64,000 bases of DNA from contig NZ_JACVVD010000004.1 in NCBI RefSeq assembly GCF_014534655.1, forward strand, positions 517,366-581,365, written 5' to 3'. The notes under the pieces are model-generated. The model saw nothing but the letters and a program-made list of their open reading frames with translations. It made no database searches and had not been told where the DNA came from. This DNA comes from Paenibacillus sedimenti. Its GTDB lineage: Bacteria > Bacillota > Bacilli > Paenibacillales > NBRC-103111. This document shows, one piece after another, positions 1 to 8,064 of this stretch; the stretch's first letter is position 1, and the number at the start of each line of letters is the position of its first letter. The translations under genes were made by a program, and so were the position numbers.

Positions 1-772
1 CATTCCCCGCACCCAGGTCGACCCTAACCCAACCATTAGCAGTCTTCGAGTCGGGAGAAGTGGCCGTATTACCGTCAAAAGCGTGCCATCCGTTCTGGGC
101 GGCATTGAATTTGTTATTCCAGGAAATGGACGAGGCGATAACCATTGGTTGCGTGAGCTGAACTTTCTCCTGAGGAATTAACTTGAGCGCCGCAAGCAAG
201 TTCGCTGTTGCCGCATCAATCTCTTCCTGGGTCGAATATGCATTGTCGTACACCGATCGCGCATTCGACATTTCCGCCTGAAGCGCTGCTACGCTCGCCT
301 GCGAGTAAAAATCGGTGTCGGCTGCGGCCGCTTCCTGAAGCAGCACCTCAAGAAGCGTCTTATCGTTCACCTTTTTATAGAATTCCAGCTCCCCCGCATT
401 AGCGAATCCGTTATTCGGCGTATAATAGCGCAGATAACGATAAGCCGTGTCGGTATTGATCAATGCCGTATACCATTTGAGCTCGTTGACGCCGTTGATG
501 GTATGCAGAGTGACGAAGTTTGTGCCGTCATTGGAACCTTGGATAAGCGCTCCGTTCATCCGGTCAACATTTCCCGTTCTCGGATAAAACCTGACTTTAG
601 CGATGGCCTGTGCGTTCCCTGCGCCCAGATCGACCCTAACCCAACCATCACCGGTCTTCGTATCGGGAGAAGTGGCCGTATCGCCGTCAAAAGCGCGCCA
701 ACCGTTCTGGGCGGCATTGAATTTGTTGTCCCAGGAAATGGATGAAGCGGCAACCATCGATTGCGCGATCTG
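1..772 (-). repeat. Tandem duplication of the F5/8 type C domain coding sequence
   Basis: Bases 1-160 and 613-772 align without gaps at a constant offset of 612 bases (204 codons), with most positions identical. They encode the same discoidin-type motif with words such as FNAAQNGW and GWVRVDLGAGN. The in-frame spacing shows a duplication of a whole domain plus its linker inside the lyase gene. More copies may lie beyond the left edge. Confidence 0.85.
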
Positions 773-3403
773 AACTTTCAGGTCAACTAACGGTACCAAC
801 GCTGCCTCCGCCTTGGCAATCTCGGCTGCAAGATCCGTTATTTCGGTGCCCGCCTGGGCCGCCTCCGCTTCGATCCGCTCCACTTCCTTCTCATACAGGT
901 AATAGCTGCCCTGCGTGTAGTCTGCGGACGGCGGAACCTGGGTGATGGTTATGCGATCCAGATGGAATGCCTTCGATGCGCCCCCGATAAACACTCGCAT
1001 TGCCTGAACGCCGGCAGTTAACTGGACCGTATCGTCCACGGTATAGGTTTTCCAAACCGATGCTCCTCCGGTGCCCGGCAATGCGACGTCGTTTGTCGCA
1101 TCCGTACCGTTAAAAGCAAACCTGATCGCGCCGCCGTCGGCTGCCGCAGCATACCGAACATGGAGCCTGTAACTTCCGGTTTCCGGCACATGAACGGAAT
1201 ACGTGAACCATTCGCCGTTCTCCAAATCCGTAAGCGCATATCCGCCGGCGCCGTTGGCCCCAATGTCTACGCCATCCTTGCGGTATTCTCCGAAGGAGTT
1301 GCCGGATGTCACATCATGGTACGTATGCCCTTCTCCGTCGATCGGGAAGTGGTCATAATTTTCAGCTTCAATATTTGCAGGCAGTACATTCATGCTGTAA
1401 ACGGGAAGAGCGTTCTCAAATCCGCTGATCGGATCGCCGGCCATGAATGCCGGTCTGCGGAAGGTCAGGGTGCCCCAACCCGGCTGATCAAGGGTGTTAT
1501 AGCCGGCTTTCTCGTAGCCTGCAAGAGCGATCGAGGTGTCTCTCCCTCTTTCCGTCCAAAGCGCCTCGTCCCCCATCCCCATCCTGACTTTGAAATGAGC
1601 GACCGCCTGTTCGTAAACCGGTCTGCCGCCTGCAAAAGCTCCCCGGCTCACCTTCGAAGTATCACTCCATTCATAATACGGGCTGATTTTTGTGGAATAC
1701 CATCTTCCCGTTCGATCCAGGCGTTGGATGAAGTTATCCGGCTCCCACGGAGTGGGCTGATCAGGGAAAGAAGCTACGTAGGACGTATTGTACTTTGACA
1801 TGAATTCATACCCTTTGAGCAGCCGGTTATCGAGCATATTCCAAACGTCGTAGCCCTGATTCCAGGCTACTTCGGCGATTCCTGCGGCTGTCGCCAGTCC
1901 GAAGAAAGCATGCTGCTGATCGCGCGAGCTTTCCTGATTTTGTCCGTTTTCCCAAATATAATTTGCCAATGTGCCGTTATAGCCGTAATCCGGAATCGTT
2001 CCTATCGAACCCCGATGCTTGTAGTTATAGAAATATCCGGAGTCGCCTATCCATGCTCCCGACGGAGACGGACCCGAAGCATACGGCATATCGCCGGGTT
2101 TATGCGGCTGGCCAGTGAAATATCGCAGCGCTCTTTCATACATCGTCCGATTATCCAGAAAGATGCCCATGGTAAGCATCGCTCTCCAGGCGATCATATC
2201 CTGGTTGCCGTGACGTGCCGCATCGCCGTTCCAAAGTCGCCAGTAGAATGTCCCATTATTCCAACTAAGGGACTCGGGAAAGCCTGTGCTGGAGTAGCCG
2301 GGATAAACGAGCATATCCTTAAACTTTTGCAAATCGGCAGGAGCCCAGCCGTCATACGTGCTCTTGATGATTTCGGCCGCTTCCGCCAGTTTCCAGGCGT
2401 ACAGCCCGGCGTTTAACGCGCCCGTGCCTTCGGGGTCAACATTGGTCAAATTGCTCCACGTATTAAAGATTTGAATCGCTTTGTCGGCGTGGCGCTTATC
2501 CCCTGTAATGGCCCACATCAATGCATTCAGGTAGGCTGCGTTTACATCCAATTCAAACGCTCCGCCGTTGGTCCCTCCCCTTTTAACGTAAGTGATGCTC
2601 GGGTTTCCACGCACCGTATAGTTATAACTTGATTTGTAATCGGCTTTCATGTCTTTGAACGAAGTCAGCCACGGCTCGACTCCGGCTTTTACCATGTACT
2701 TCATTCGCTCCAGATCGGATTTTTTAAACAGCCCTCCGGGATGCACGAAACCTGCATCACTTTGGTTAGCCGCATCTGCGGAAACGGGATTTTCCTGGAA
2801 GGTGGCGTCCGTTTTGCCGACCGGGGTGGTGATCGGGTCTATACGCAGAACGAAACCCGAATGTCTGATGTATCGGTCAGGAACCGTATAGGACTGGTAA
2901 GACACCGCCGTGCTTTCCGCCAAGCCGGGAACCTTCTTGAAGGTCGCAGCCGCTTTAAAGCGATCGGTTCCATCATTTCGCTCCAGCTTGGCGAGAGAAT
3001 TGTTATCGGTTATATAATACCCGGGCATGTTTGCGGATTCAAAAGAAACATAGCCTTCGCCGCCCGCCAAACCAGGTACGATTTTCCATTGCGCATCCTC
3101 CTCCGGGTCGACACTCGGGTCAATTCTCAAGGAAAAATCAGCTGCATGTCTGACATTCCTGTCGGGAGAATTGTAGGATTGCAGCGTATTATATACGCTG
3201 TTCGTAACGGTGGTATACGTGCTGTTCGTAACGCTCGATTGCATCGTGGTATACGTGCTGTCCGTAACGCTCGATTCCGCATATGCTTTCGGCATGCCGC
3301 TTTCGGGCATTGCTACTGACGGGAATAATTGAAGAAGTAGGGCAATAACCAGAAATGCTGCTGCGCCTTTCCGTTTCGCGGTTTTAATTATAGAAGCCAT
3401 CAT
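1..3403 (-). CDS. Secreted multidomain polysaccharide lyase (AbfB, alginate-lyase-like, CBM6, F5/8 type C), partial at the left edge
   Basis: The minus-strand frame is open from the ATG at 3403 to the window edge, about 1134 codons with no stop, so the C-terminus is missing. The first ~40 residues form a signal peptide with a basic start, a hydrophobic core and an Ala-rich exit. A segment with the words YIRHSGF and RIDP resembles the AbfB (CBM42) domain. An alginate-lyase-type alpha/alpha barrel follows from about residue 230 to 600. A CBM6-like domain starts at the word IEAENYDHF. Two near-identical F5/8 type C (discoidin, CBM32-like) domains separated by a FIVAR-like linker end the visible part. 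The AGGAGAG-type RBS lies 6-7 bases before 3403; a second ATG sits at 3400. The exact substrate is unknown; a uronic-acid-containing polymer is the inference. Expression is probably under the cyclic-di-GMP riboswitch upstream. Confidence 0.85.
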   Translation of the reverse strand, partial: MMASIIKTAKRKGAAAFLVIALLLQLFPSVAMPESGMPKAYAESSVTDSTYTTMQSSVTNSTYTTVTNSVYNTLQSYNSPDRNVRHAADFSLRIDPSVDPEEDAQWKIVPGLAGGEGYVSFESANMPGYYITDNNSLAKLERNDGTDRFKAAATFKKVPGLAESTAVSYQSYTVPDRYIRHSGFVLRIDPITTPVGKTDATFQENPVSADAANQSDAGFVHPGGLFKKSDLERMKYMVKAGVEPWLTSFKDMKADYKSSYNYTVRGNPSITYVKRGGTNGGAFELDVNAAYLNALMWAITGDKRHADKAIQIFNTWSNLTNVDPEGTGALNAGLYAWKLAEAAEIIKSTYDGWAPADLQKFKDMLVYPGYSSTGFPESLSWNNGTFYWRLWNGDAARHGNQDMIAWRAMLTMGIFLDNRTMYERALRYFTGQPHKPGDMPYASGPSPSGAWIGDSGYFYNYKHRGSIGTIPDYGYNGTLANYIWENGQNQESSRDQQHAFFGLATAAGIAEVAWNQGYDVWNMLDNRLLKGYEFMSKYNTSYVASFPDQPTPWEPDNFIQRLDRTGRWYSTKISPYYEWSDTSKVSRGAFAGGRPVYEQAVAHFKVRMGMGDEALWTERGRDTSIALAGYEKAGYNTLDQPGWGTLTFRRPAFMAGDPISGFENALPVYSMNVLPANIEAENYDHFPIDGEGHTYHDVTSGNSFGEYRKDGVDIGANGAGGYALTDLENGEWFTYSVHVPETGSYRLHVRYAAAADGGAIRFAFNGTDATNDVALPGTGGASVWKTYTVDDTVQLTAGVQAMRVFIGGASKAFHLDRITITQVPPSADYTQGSYYLYEKEVERIEAEAAQAGTEITDLAAEIAKAEAALVPLVDLKVQIAQSMVAASSISWDNKFNAAQNGWRAFDGDTATSPDTKTGDGWVRVDLGAGNAQAIAKVRFYPRTGNVDRMNGALIQGSNDGTNFVTLHTINGVNELKWYTALINTDTAYRYLRYYTPNNGFANAGELEFYKKVNDKTLLEVLLQEAAAADTDFYSQASVAALQAEMSNARSVYDNAYSTQEEIDAATANLLAALKLIPQEKVQLTQPMVIASSISWNNKFNAAQNGWHAFDGNTATSPDSKTANGWVRVDLGAGN

Positions 3404-3427
3404 TTATTTCTCTCCTTCCAATCGGAG

Positions 3428-3493
3428 TTATTTGTAGGTTCTCTTGTTCGCAAAACCCGGCATCGCCGAAGTGTTGACCGGGATTTTGTTCAT
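3428..3493 (-). CDS. 21-residue reading frame between the riboswitch and the lyase gene
   Basis: An ATG at 3493 is preceded by a very strong purine-rich RBS (GAGGAGGAAAGGAG, about 4 bases from the ATG). It opens a 21-codon frame, beginning MNKIPVNTS and ending RTYK, that stops with TAA at 3428. It lies after the riboswitch terminator and 24 bases before the lyase ATG, in the same frame as the lyase. It has no signal peptide or membrane segment. It could be a leader peptide that couples translation to the lyase, or a small functional peptide. I do not recognise it. The strength of the RBS is the main support. Confidence 0.55.
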   Translation of the reverse strand: MNKIPVNTSAMPGFANKRTYK

Positions 3494-3522
3494 CGACTCC
3501 TTTCCTCCTCGTGATTCTATGT

Positions 3523-3556
3523 AAAAAAGGACCATCCTGAAATCAGGAGGGTCCTT
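3523..3556 (-). terminator. Intrinsic terminator of the riboswitch expression platform
   Basis: On the minus strand a stem pairs GGACC-TCCTG with CAGGA-GGTCC around a short loop and is followed by six T. It directly follows the aptamer and precedes both reading frames. This is the usual layout for a transcription-attenuating switch. Confidence 0.85.
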
Positions 3557-3558
3557 TG

Positions 3559-3665
3559 ATGTCCCCGTCCTTCGGTAGCTGGCTGGCTTGCGGCTTCAAT
3601 ACACCGCAGTTACGCCCCTATAGCTTTGCGTCGCTGGCTTTCGCCAGGTTTGCCATTGTCGGAAC
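3559..3665 (-). promoter_or_regulatory. Cyclic-di-GMP-I (GEMM-I) riboswitch aptamer
   Basis: The minus strand shows the GEMM-I core in order: GGCAAACC, a GAAA-capped hairpin (TGGCGAAAGCCA), GACGCAAAGC, a second stem, and CTACCGAAGG near the 3' end. By hand alignment with the Vibrio Vc2 aptamer, the base equivalent to G20 is G. That fits c-di-GMP rather than the cGAMP-selective subgroup, which carries A there. The terminator follows directly. The likely role is to tie expression of the secreted lyase to cyclic-di-GMP, the signal for the motile/sessile switch. Whether the ligand turns the gene on or off cannot be read from the sequence. Confidence 0.9.
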
Positions 3666-3968
3666 TTGTTGTCGAAATGATATATATTACTAAAGTTTAG
3701 TCGATTAATATTAGTAACTACATCGTAATTCTCCATTGTATGAAATGTAAATGGTTATTTATACTTATTTTCGATAAGGCGATTCAGGACTTATTTCTCA
3801 AGCACCTCGATCCTCCCTTATTCATTGCCAATGCCATAGACAACCTTCATTCTGCCTGCCTCTATAGCGCTATTACGTATTTAAATTCGTTTTCAAGACG
3901 ATAGAGGTGACGGTCTTTTTGCTTCCGCGTTATGCCGATCATCTCTAAGCAAGCACCTTCGACACAAC
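3666..3968. other. Intergenic region with a possible promoter for the riboswitch transcript
   Basis: There is no gene in this stretch. On the minus strand TTTACA (3751-3746) and TACGAT (3727-3722) are 18 bases apart and would start transcription about 50 bases before the aptamer. They are a plausible sigma-A promoter. The rest is AT-rich with no further structure that I can support. Confidence 0.4.
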
Positions 3969-4000
3969 AAGCGGCCGATCCCTCGATGGGACGGCCGCTT
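3969..4000 (-). terminator. Terminator after the lyase-like toroid gene
   Basis: The minus strand pairs AAGCGGCCG with CGGCCGCTT, with extra TCCC/GGGA pairing inside. It lies just after the stop codon at 4005. It closes the long operon that begins at 12715. Confidence 0.75.
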
Positions 4001-4004
4001 TCGT

Positions 4005-5699
4005 TCAATTCAATAGAGCATCGAGTACATCCGGCTTCGCCGGGATGCGCAGCGTCAGTGCGTCCGACTCGCCGAACTGCGCCGTACCTTCAACGCCATC
4101 AGGGTGCTGCCGGACTTCCTTAAGCATAGCCTGATCGGTATCCGCGACCGAGAACGCGAACAGAAAGCATGCGTTTGGAATTTGATGAAAATCAAACGCC
4201 GCAGGCTCGCCGGAATGGATAACCAGGTCAACACAGGTTTGTCGGCCATCCCTGGAAATCTCCCACCGGAAGTCCGTTTCCCCGTCCATTAAGCAGTAAA
4301 GCTTATCAATCGCGACGCTAATTCCGGCAATACGAACCCGCACGCGATCTTCATGCTCCACTAAGTCAATATGATCCTGGCATCCGCCGATCTCGAACCG
4401 GAGCCGCAGATCAGAAGCCGTAATACGGCCATGAACCTTATCCAGGTTCGGATGCGTTCCGCCGCCATCCGTTGCGAAATTCACGCCGAACAGCGCATTC
4501 CCGCGATGCTGTAGGCCCGTGAAGACAGCAGACGAGTAATCGTAGCCGTCGTGAAGAGCCCGGAAGTGCACATAGGTGCAATGCGCCCCGTTCGCCACAT
4601 AGGCAAGCAGGTTCCGGCGCTGATTCCACATGATGCCCGAGCTGAAGGTGCCGAAGGCGAGACCGGCGTTCATGTACATGCTCGCGCGTTTCTCCTTGGA
4701 ACCGTCCTTTTGCCGGGAAACGATCTGATGAAGCTCCCTTTCGCCGATATCCTGAAATAGCGAAACATATTTCTCGGGACATTTGATGTCGTTGCCATAC
4801 CACGTAATGCCGAAAGTAAAGCCGCCTTCCGGAACCAGCTGGACCTTCCCGTCGCTCGCATATTGCAGAAAAGACAGCTTCTCGGGCGGAAGCAGCGTTT
4901 CATAGGCCCTGCTGTGCGGTCCCGACCACTGCAGAAGCAGCGGATGAAAATGATACGCCATCATCCCCCAGGCCAGCTCGAGCAGTTCCTCCGCCATGGC
5001 CCGCGCTTCGGGGATGCGTGTTTCCGTCGCAATGCTCGACAGCTCCTCGATCGCGACGATCGTATAAGTCGGGCTGTTGTACTCGGTGAAGGTGCCTTGT
5101 TCCCTCGTATATTGGCAAAGCCGTTCCAGCCTGTCGAAGCCATAGGTCCGATAACGTTCATCACCAAAGCTCTCGCCAGCGATCAAGGTGACGAACGCGC
5201 CCATGATCGCAATATTGGTGTAGCCCGGACCAACGTTCCGTTCGATGATCGCATCGCAACTGTTGCGAACGGCCATCTTCGTCCGCTCCAGCAGGGCAGG
5301 CGGGAATAAATCCCCGTGCCTGACGATGGCGAGCAGCAGCTGCTTTCCGCAGAAATCGGCCCAGTTCCAGTCCGGCGGCGACATTTGCGCAAGCGGCTCC
5401 TCATAGAACCATGACCAGATGCCGAACGTAGGCGACGCCGGATCGGCGTCCTGCAGCGAAACGACCTGCTCGATAATGGCAAATGCCCGATCGCGATATT
5501 CCGGCAATTCGCTGTCTAGCAATGCGACCGCATACAGAAGCGCTTCCCGTGTCGGATGGACAAAATCGGCCTGCTTGATCGTCGTATGATACCCAGGGCT
5601 TTTGAAAGGCCTGCGCACCATGCGGAGCTCTGGGTTATATCCTTTGTGCCAGGAATTCAACGTTGCGAGAAAATACGGATGCCACTTTTTTGCCGTCAT
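4005..5699 (-). CDS. Lyase-like protein with alpha/alpha toroid and beta-sandwich layout (heparinase II/III-like), function unknown
   Basis: This is a cytoplasmic-looking protein of 564 residues with no signal peptide. The first ~330 residues are helical repeats rich in aromatic and His residues (words such as TEYNSPTYT, YHFHPLLLQWSGPHSR). The rest is beta-rich. That layout matches the alpha/alpha-toroid plus beta-sandwich of heparinase II/III-type lyases, but I cannot assign a family. The chosen ATG at 5699 overlaps the stop of the upstream regulator as ATGA and has GGGAGAAC just before it; an in-frame ATG at 5723 is less likely. As last gene of the GH105 operon it may process an imported uronate-containing oligosaccharide. 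Confidence 0.6.
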   Translation of the reverse strand: MTAKKWHPYFLATLNSWHKGYNPELRMVRRPFKSPGYHTTIKQADFVHPTREALLYAVALLDSELPEYRDRAFAIIEQVVSLQDADPASPTFGIWSWFYEEPLAQMSPPDWNWADFCGKQLLLAIVRHGDLFPPALLERTKMAVRNSCDAIIERNVGPGYTNIAIMGAFVTLIAGESFGDERYRTYGFDRLERLCQYTREQGTFTEYNSPTYTIVAIEELSSIATETRIPEARAMAEELLELAWGMMAYHFHPLLLQWSGPHSRAYETLLPPEKLSFLQYASDGKVQLVPEGGFTFGITWYGNDIKCPEKYVSLFQDIGERELHQIVSRQKDGSKEKRASMYMNAGLAFGTFSSGIMWNQRRNLLAYVANGAHCTYVHFRALHDGYDYSSAVFTGLQHRGNALFGVNFATDGGGTHPNLDKVHGRITASDLRLRFEIGGCQDHIDLVEHEDRVRVRIAGISVAIDKLYCLMDGETDFRWEISRDGRQTCVDLVIHSGEPAAFDFHQIPNACFLFAFSVADTDQAMLKEVRQHPDGVEGTAQFGESDALTLRIPAKPDVLDALLN

Positions 5700-8035
5700 T
5701 GTTCTCCCTCTCGTTTGGCCCATTCCCGATCCCTGTATTCGGTTGGGGTTAAGCCGGTTATTTTTTTGAAAATGCGCGTAAAGCTGTTCACGTTCGTGTA
5801 GCCCACCGATTCCGCGATGTCGCGAATTTTCTCGCTGCCGCCGGCCAGCCGTTCCTTCGATTTCTCGATGCGGATTTCCATCAGGTAATCGATGAAATTG
5901 CTGCCGGTATAATCCTTGAAAATTTTGCTCAAATGGGAAACGCTTATATGAAATTGATCGGACAAATAGTTCAACGACAAATCGCTTTGCATGTAATGGT
6001 TCCGAATGAACTTCATAATCTTCTCTACGGCGTCGTTCTTCTCCTTGCTGCTCCGTTTCGAGCGAATGCCCTCGATATATCCGGACAAGATACTGAAGGC
6101 AAAATCCCGGATGGGCTCTAGATGCTCATACTGCTCCAGCGTTTCGTACATATTTTGCGCCGGAACGAGCTCCTCTTGAGCGACGCCGATTTCTCCGGCC
6201 ACGACTGCCGCTTTCATCAGCAGTTGAACGATCAGCTGCCTGATGTTGTCGGGCGGCACTTTGGAGGAAGCGAGCTTCTCAAACCAGCCGTTCACTTGGT
6301 GCTTCAACTTCTCTTCATCCAGCATCTTGATGGAATCGATCATACCGTCCGTGAGCGTAAACAGGCGGTTGAACGCACCGACGCTGTAATTCTGGATATC
6401 ATCAGCCGCAATGATCGAGTTGTTTCCCATAACCAGCTTGTATTCCAGCGCTTCCATGGACTGCTTATGCGAGATATGAATATCCTGCATCTTGTGAACC
6501 TCGCCGCCGATGCCAATAGAGATCGTCCTGCGGAAGTTCTCCTGCACGAAGTTTTTCAGCATGTCGGCTACGGCAACCGCACGAACAGCGTGTTTGGTGG
6601 TATCGCCGTCTTCGAAGCTCACAATGATCGCGCATTGGCCGTCCTCCCACTCGACCGCCGCACCTTTGCTTTCCGCATTGATCAGCTCTTCCGCCACATT
6701 GCATAACGCGTAAGCATACAGATGCAAATCGCGCATCGATGCGATTTCCGACTTCCGGTCGAATTCGGTGCTCATCACGATAAAATGATTCGGAAACAGC
6801 TGCACGCCCACCAGCTCCATGTACTGTCCGATATTTCGGTTCTGCGTCGGATAGTCAGTCAGAATTTCCATCAGAAGCCGCCATTTCATGATCGGCTTGC
6901 TTTCCTTGATCTGCTTCTGCAGCATCTCGCTGTCCGATAAAATGTTCTGCACCGCATCTTCGAAATGGACAAACTCGTTGCCCTTCATCCAGTCCGCACC
7001 GGCATACAACGGGTGGGTTTTCAGTTTTTTGGAAAGATTGGCGATGAACCGGTTGATCGGATTGAATGTCCACAGTCCAAGCAGAACGGCAAGGATGCCA
7101 GCAGCAACGAACAGAATGCCGGCGATGACGATCAGCGCATTGCGCACCTTGACGAGCGGTTTGTTTAGCTGAATTTCCGGAACGATACTGACGATTTTCC
7201 AGCCCGTATATTTGGAAGTGACGTAAAAGACCGAGCTGGCCTCGTCGCCAACGTCCGCCTTGAAATTGCCTTCGTCTTGTCCTTTCAACACTTTGGACAT
7301 GACCGGTGCACCGCTCATATCCGCTCCCAGTTTGCTTTTATCCGAGCTCGACATCAGCCTGCCCTCGGGGGAAAGGATGAACGTATCGCCAAGAGTACGG
7401 TTTTTTGCATCGGTCAGCAGTTGATACAGCGCTTCTTCCTTGATATTGATGGCAACGGCTCCGCGACGGAAGCCCGGAGAGTGAATGAGCGGATACGTTC
7501 GGACCAGCGTCACCACGTTACGGTAGATCGGGAAGTTCGAAGCGTTCAACGAAACGGGCCGAGTCGTCAGCCAACTTGAATAACCGTCGAACTTTTCGAA
7601 CTGCCGAATCCAGACGTAATCTTCCGGTGCTTGTTCATCTTTCAGTGCGCCTCCGGAAAACAACTGATTTCTTACATAAGAATATAAATCAATGGAAAAG
7701 ACGTATTCCCCCGCGTTCACGAATCGGGTGATATAATTGCTGAGATTGTACGCGTTATCCCGGCTTTCCGTCTCGTTTATGTCGTAATCGAAAAATTTCC
7801 TGACCTCTTGATTCTCCAGCATTTGAATCGTTTCTTTGTCGATCGCCTGAAGCATAAGCTCAATTTTGTGGTCGATCTGGCTGAGCAGCGCCATATGGGT
7901 ATTCGTGGATTCGTATTTCAGCCGGTTCGTGGCGACCCAGTATGACAAGAAAGAAATGACAAAAACGACGAGGAACAGGAGCGTCAGCAGCACCAAAACC
8001 GTTCTTTTCGTCGACCGGTATTGAAAGATGCTCAT
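5696..8035 (-). CDS. Membrane-anchored AraC-family transcriptional regulator
   Basis: The 779 residues include a membrane helix at about 12-34, an extracellular sensor part to about 297, a second helix at about 298-322, a cytoplasmic linker, and an AraC HTH_18 domain in the last ~105 residues (two HTH motifs, ending near GLTPTEYRDREW). This one-piece sensor-regulator type is common in Paenibacillus. It lets an outside sugar directly switch nearby transport genes. It is the fifth gene of the minus-strand operon, 29 bases after the binding-protein gene, and likely senses the same oligosaccharide. The start has a GGGGGGACAGGGG leader immediately upstream. Confidence 0.85.
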   Translation of the reverse strand: MSIFQYRSTKRTVLVLLTLLFLVVFVISFLSYWVATNRLKYESTNTHMALLSQIDHKIELMLQAIDKETIQMLENQEVRKFFDYDINETESRDNAYNLSNYITRFVNAGEYVFSIDLYSYVRNQLFSGGALKDEQAPEDYVWIRQFEKFDGYSSWLTTRPVSLNASNFPIYRNVVTLVRTYPLIHSPGFRRGAVAINIKEEALYQLLTDAKNRTLGDTFILSPEGRLMSSSDKSKLGADMSGAPVMSKVLKGQDEGNFKADVGDEASSVFYVTSKYTGWKIVSIVPEIQLNKPLVKVRNALIVIAGILFVAAGILAVLLGLWTFNPINRFIANLSKKLKTHPLYAGADWMKGNEFVHFEDAVQNILSDSEMLQKQIKESKPIMKWRLLMEILTDYPTQNRNIGQYMELVGVQLFPNHFIVMSTEFDRKSEIASMRDLHLYAYALCNVAEELINAESKGAAVEWEDGQCAIIVSFEDGDTTKHAVRAVAVADMLKNFVQENFRRTISIGIGGEVHKMQDIHISHKQSMEALEYKLVMGNNSIIAADDIQNYSVGAFNRLFTLTDGMIDSIKMLDEEKLKHQVNGWFEKLASSKVPPDNIRQLIVQLLMKAAVVAGEIGVAQEELVPAQNMYETLEQYEHLEPIRDFAFSILSGYIEGIRSKRSSKEKNDAVEKIMKFIRNHYMQSDLSLNYLSDQFHISVSHLSKIFKDYTGSNFIDYLMEIRIEKSKERLAGGSEKIRDIAESVGYTNVNSFTRIFKKITGLTPTEYRDREWAKREGEQ

Positions 8036-8064
8036 CCCCTGTCCCCCCTTTAGGTGTCTTAAAT

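Noticed and set aside
1160..1798. Long plus-strand reading frame of 212 codons (also 1910-2416 and 2741-3319)
   Set aside because: All lie antisense inside the minus-strand lyase gene, which has a signal peptide, RBS and recognisable domains. The plus-strand frames have no family features.
6122..6706. Plus-strand frame of 194 codons opposite the membrane AraC regulator
   Set aside because: It is antisense to a clear regulator gene and has no supporting RBS or motif.
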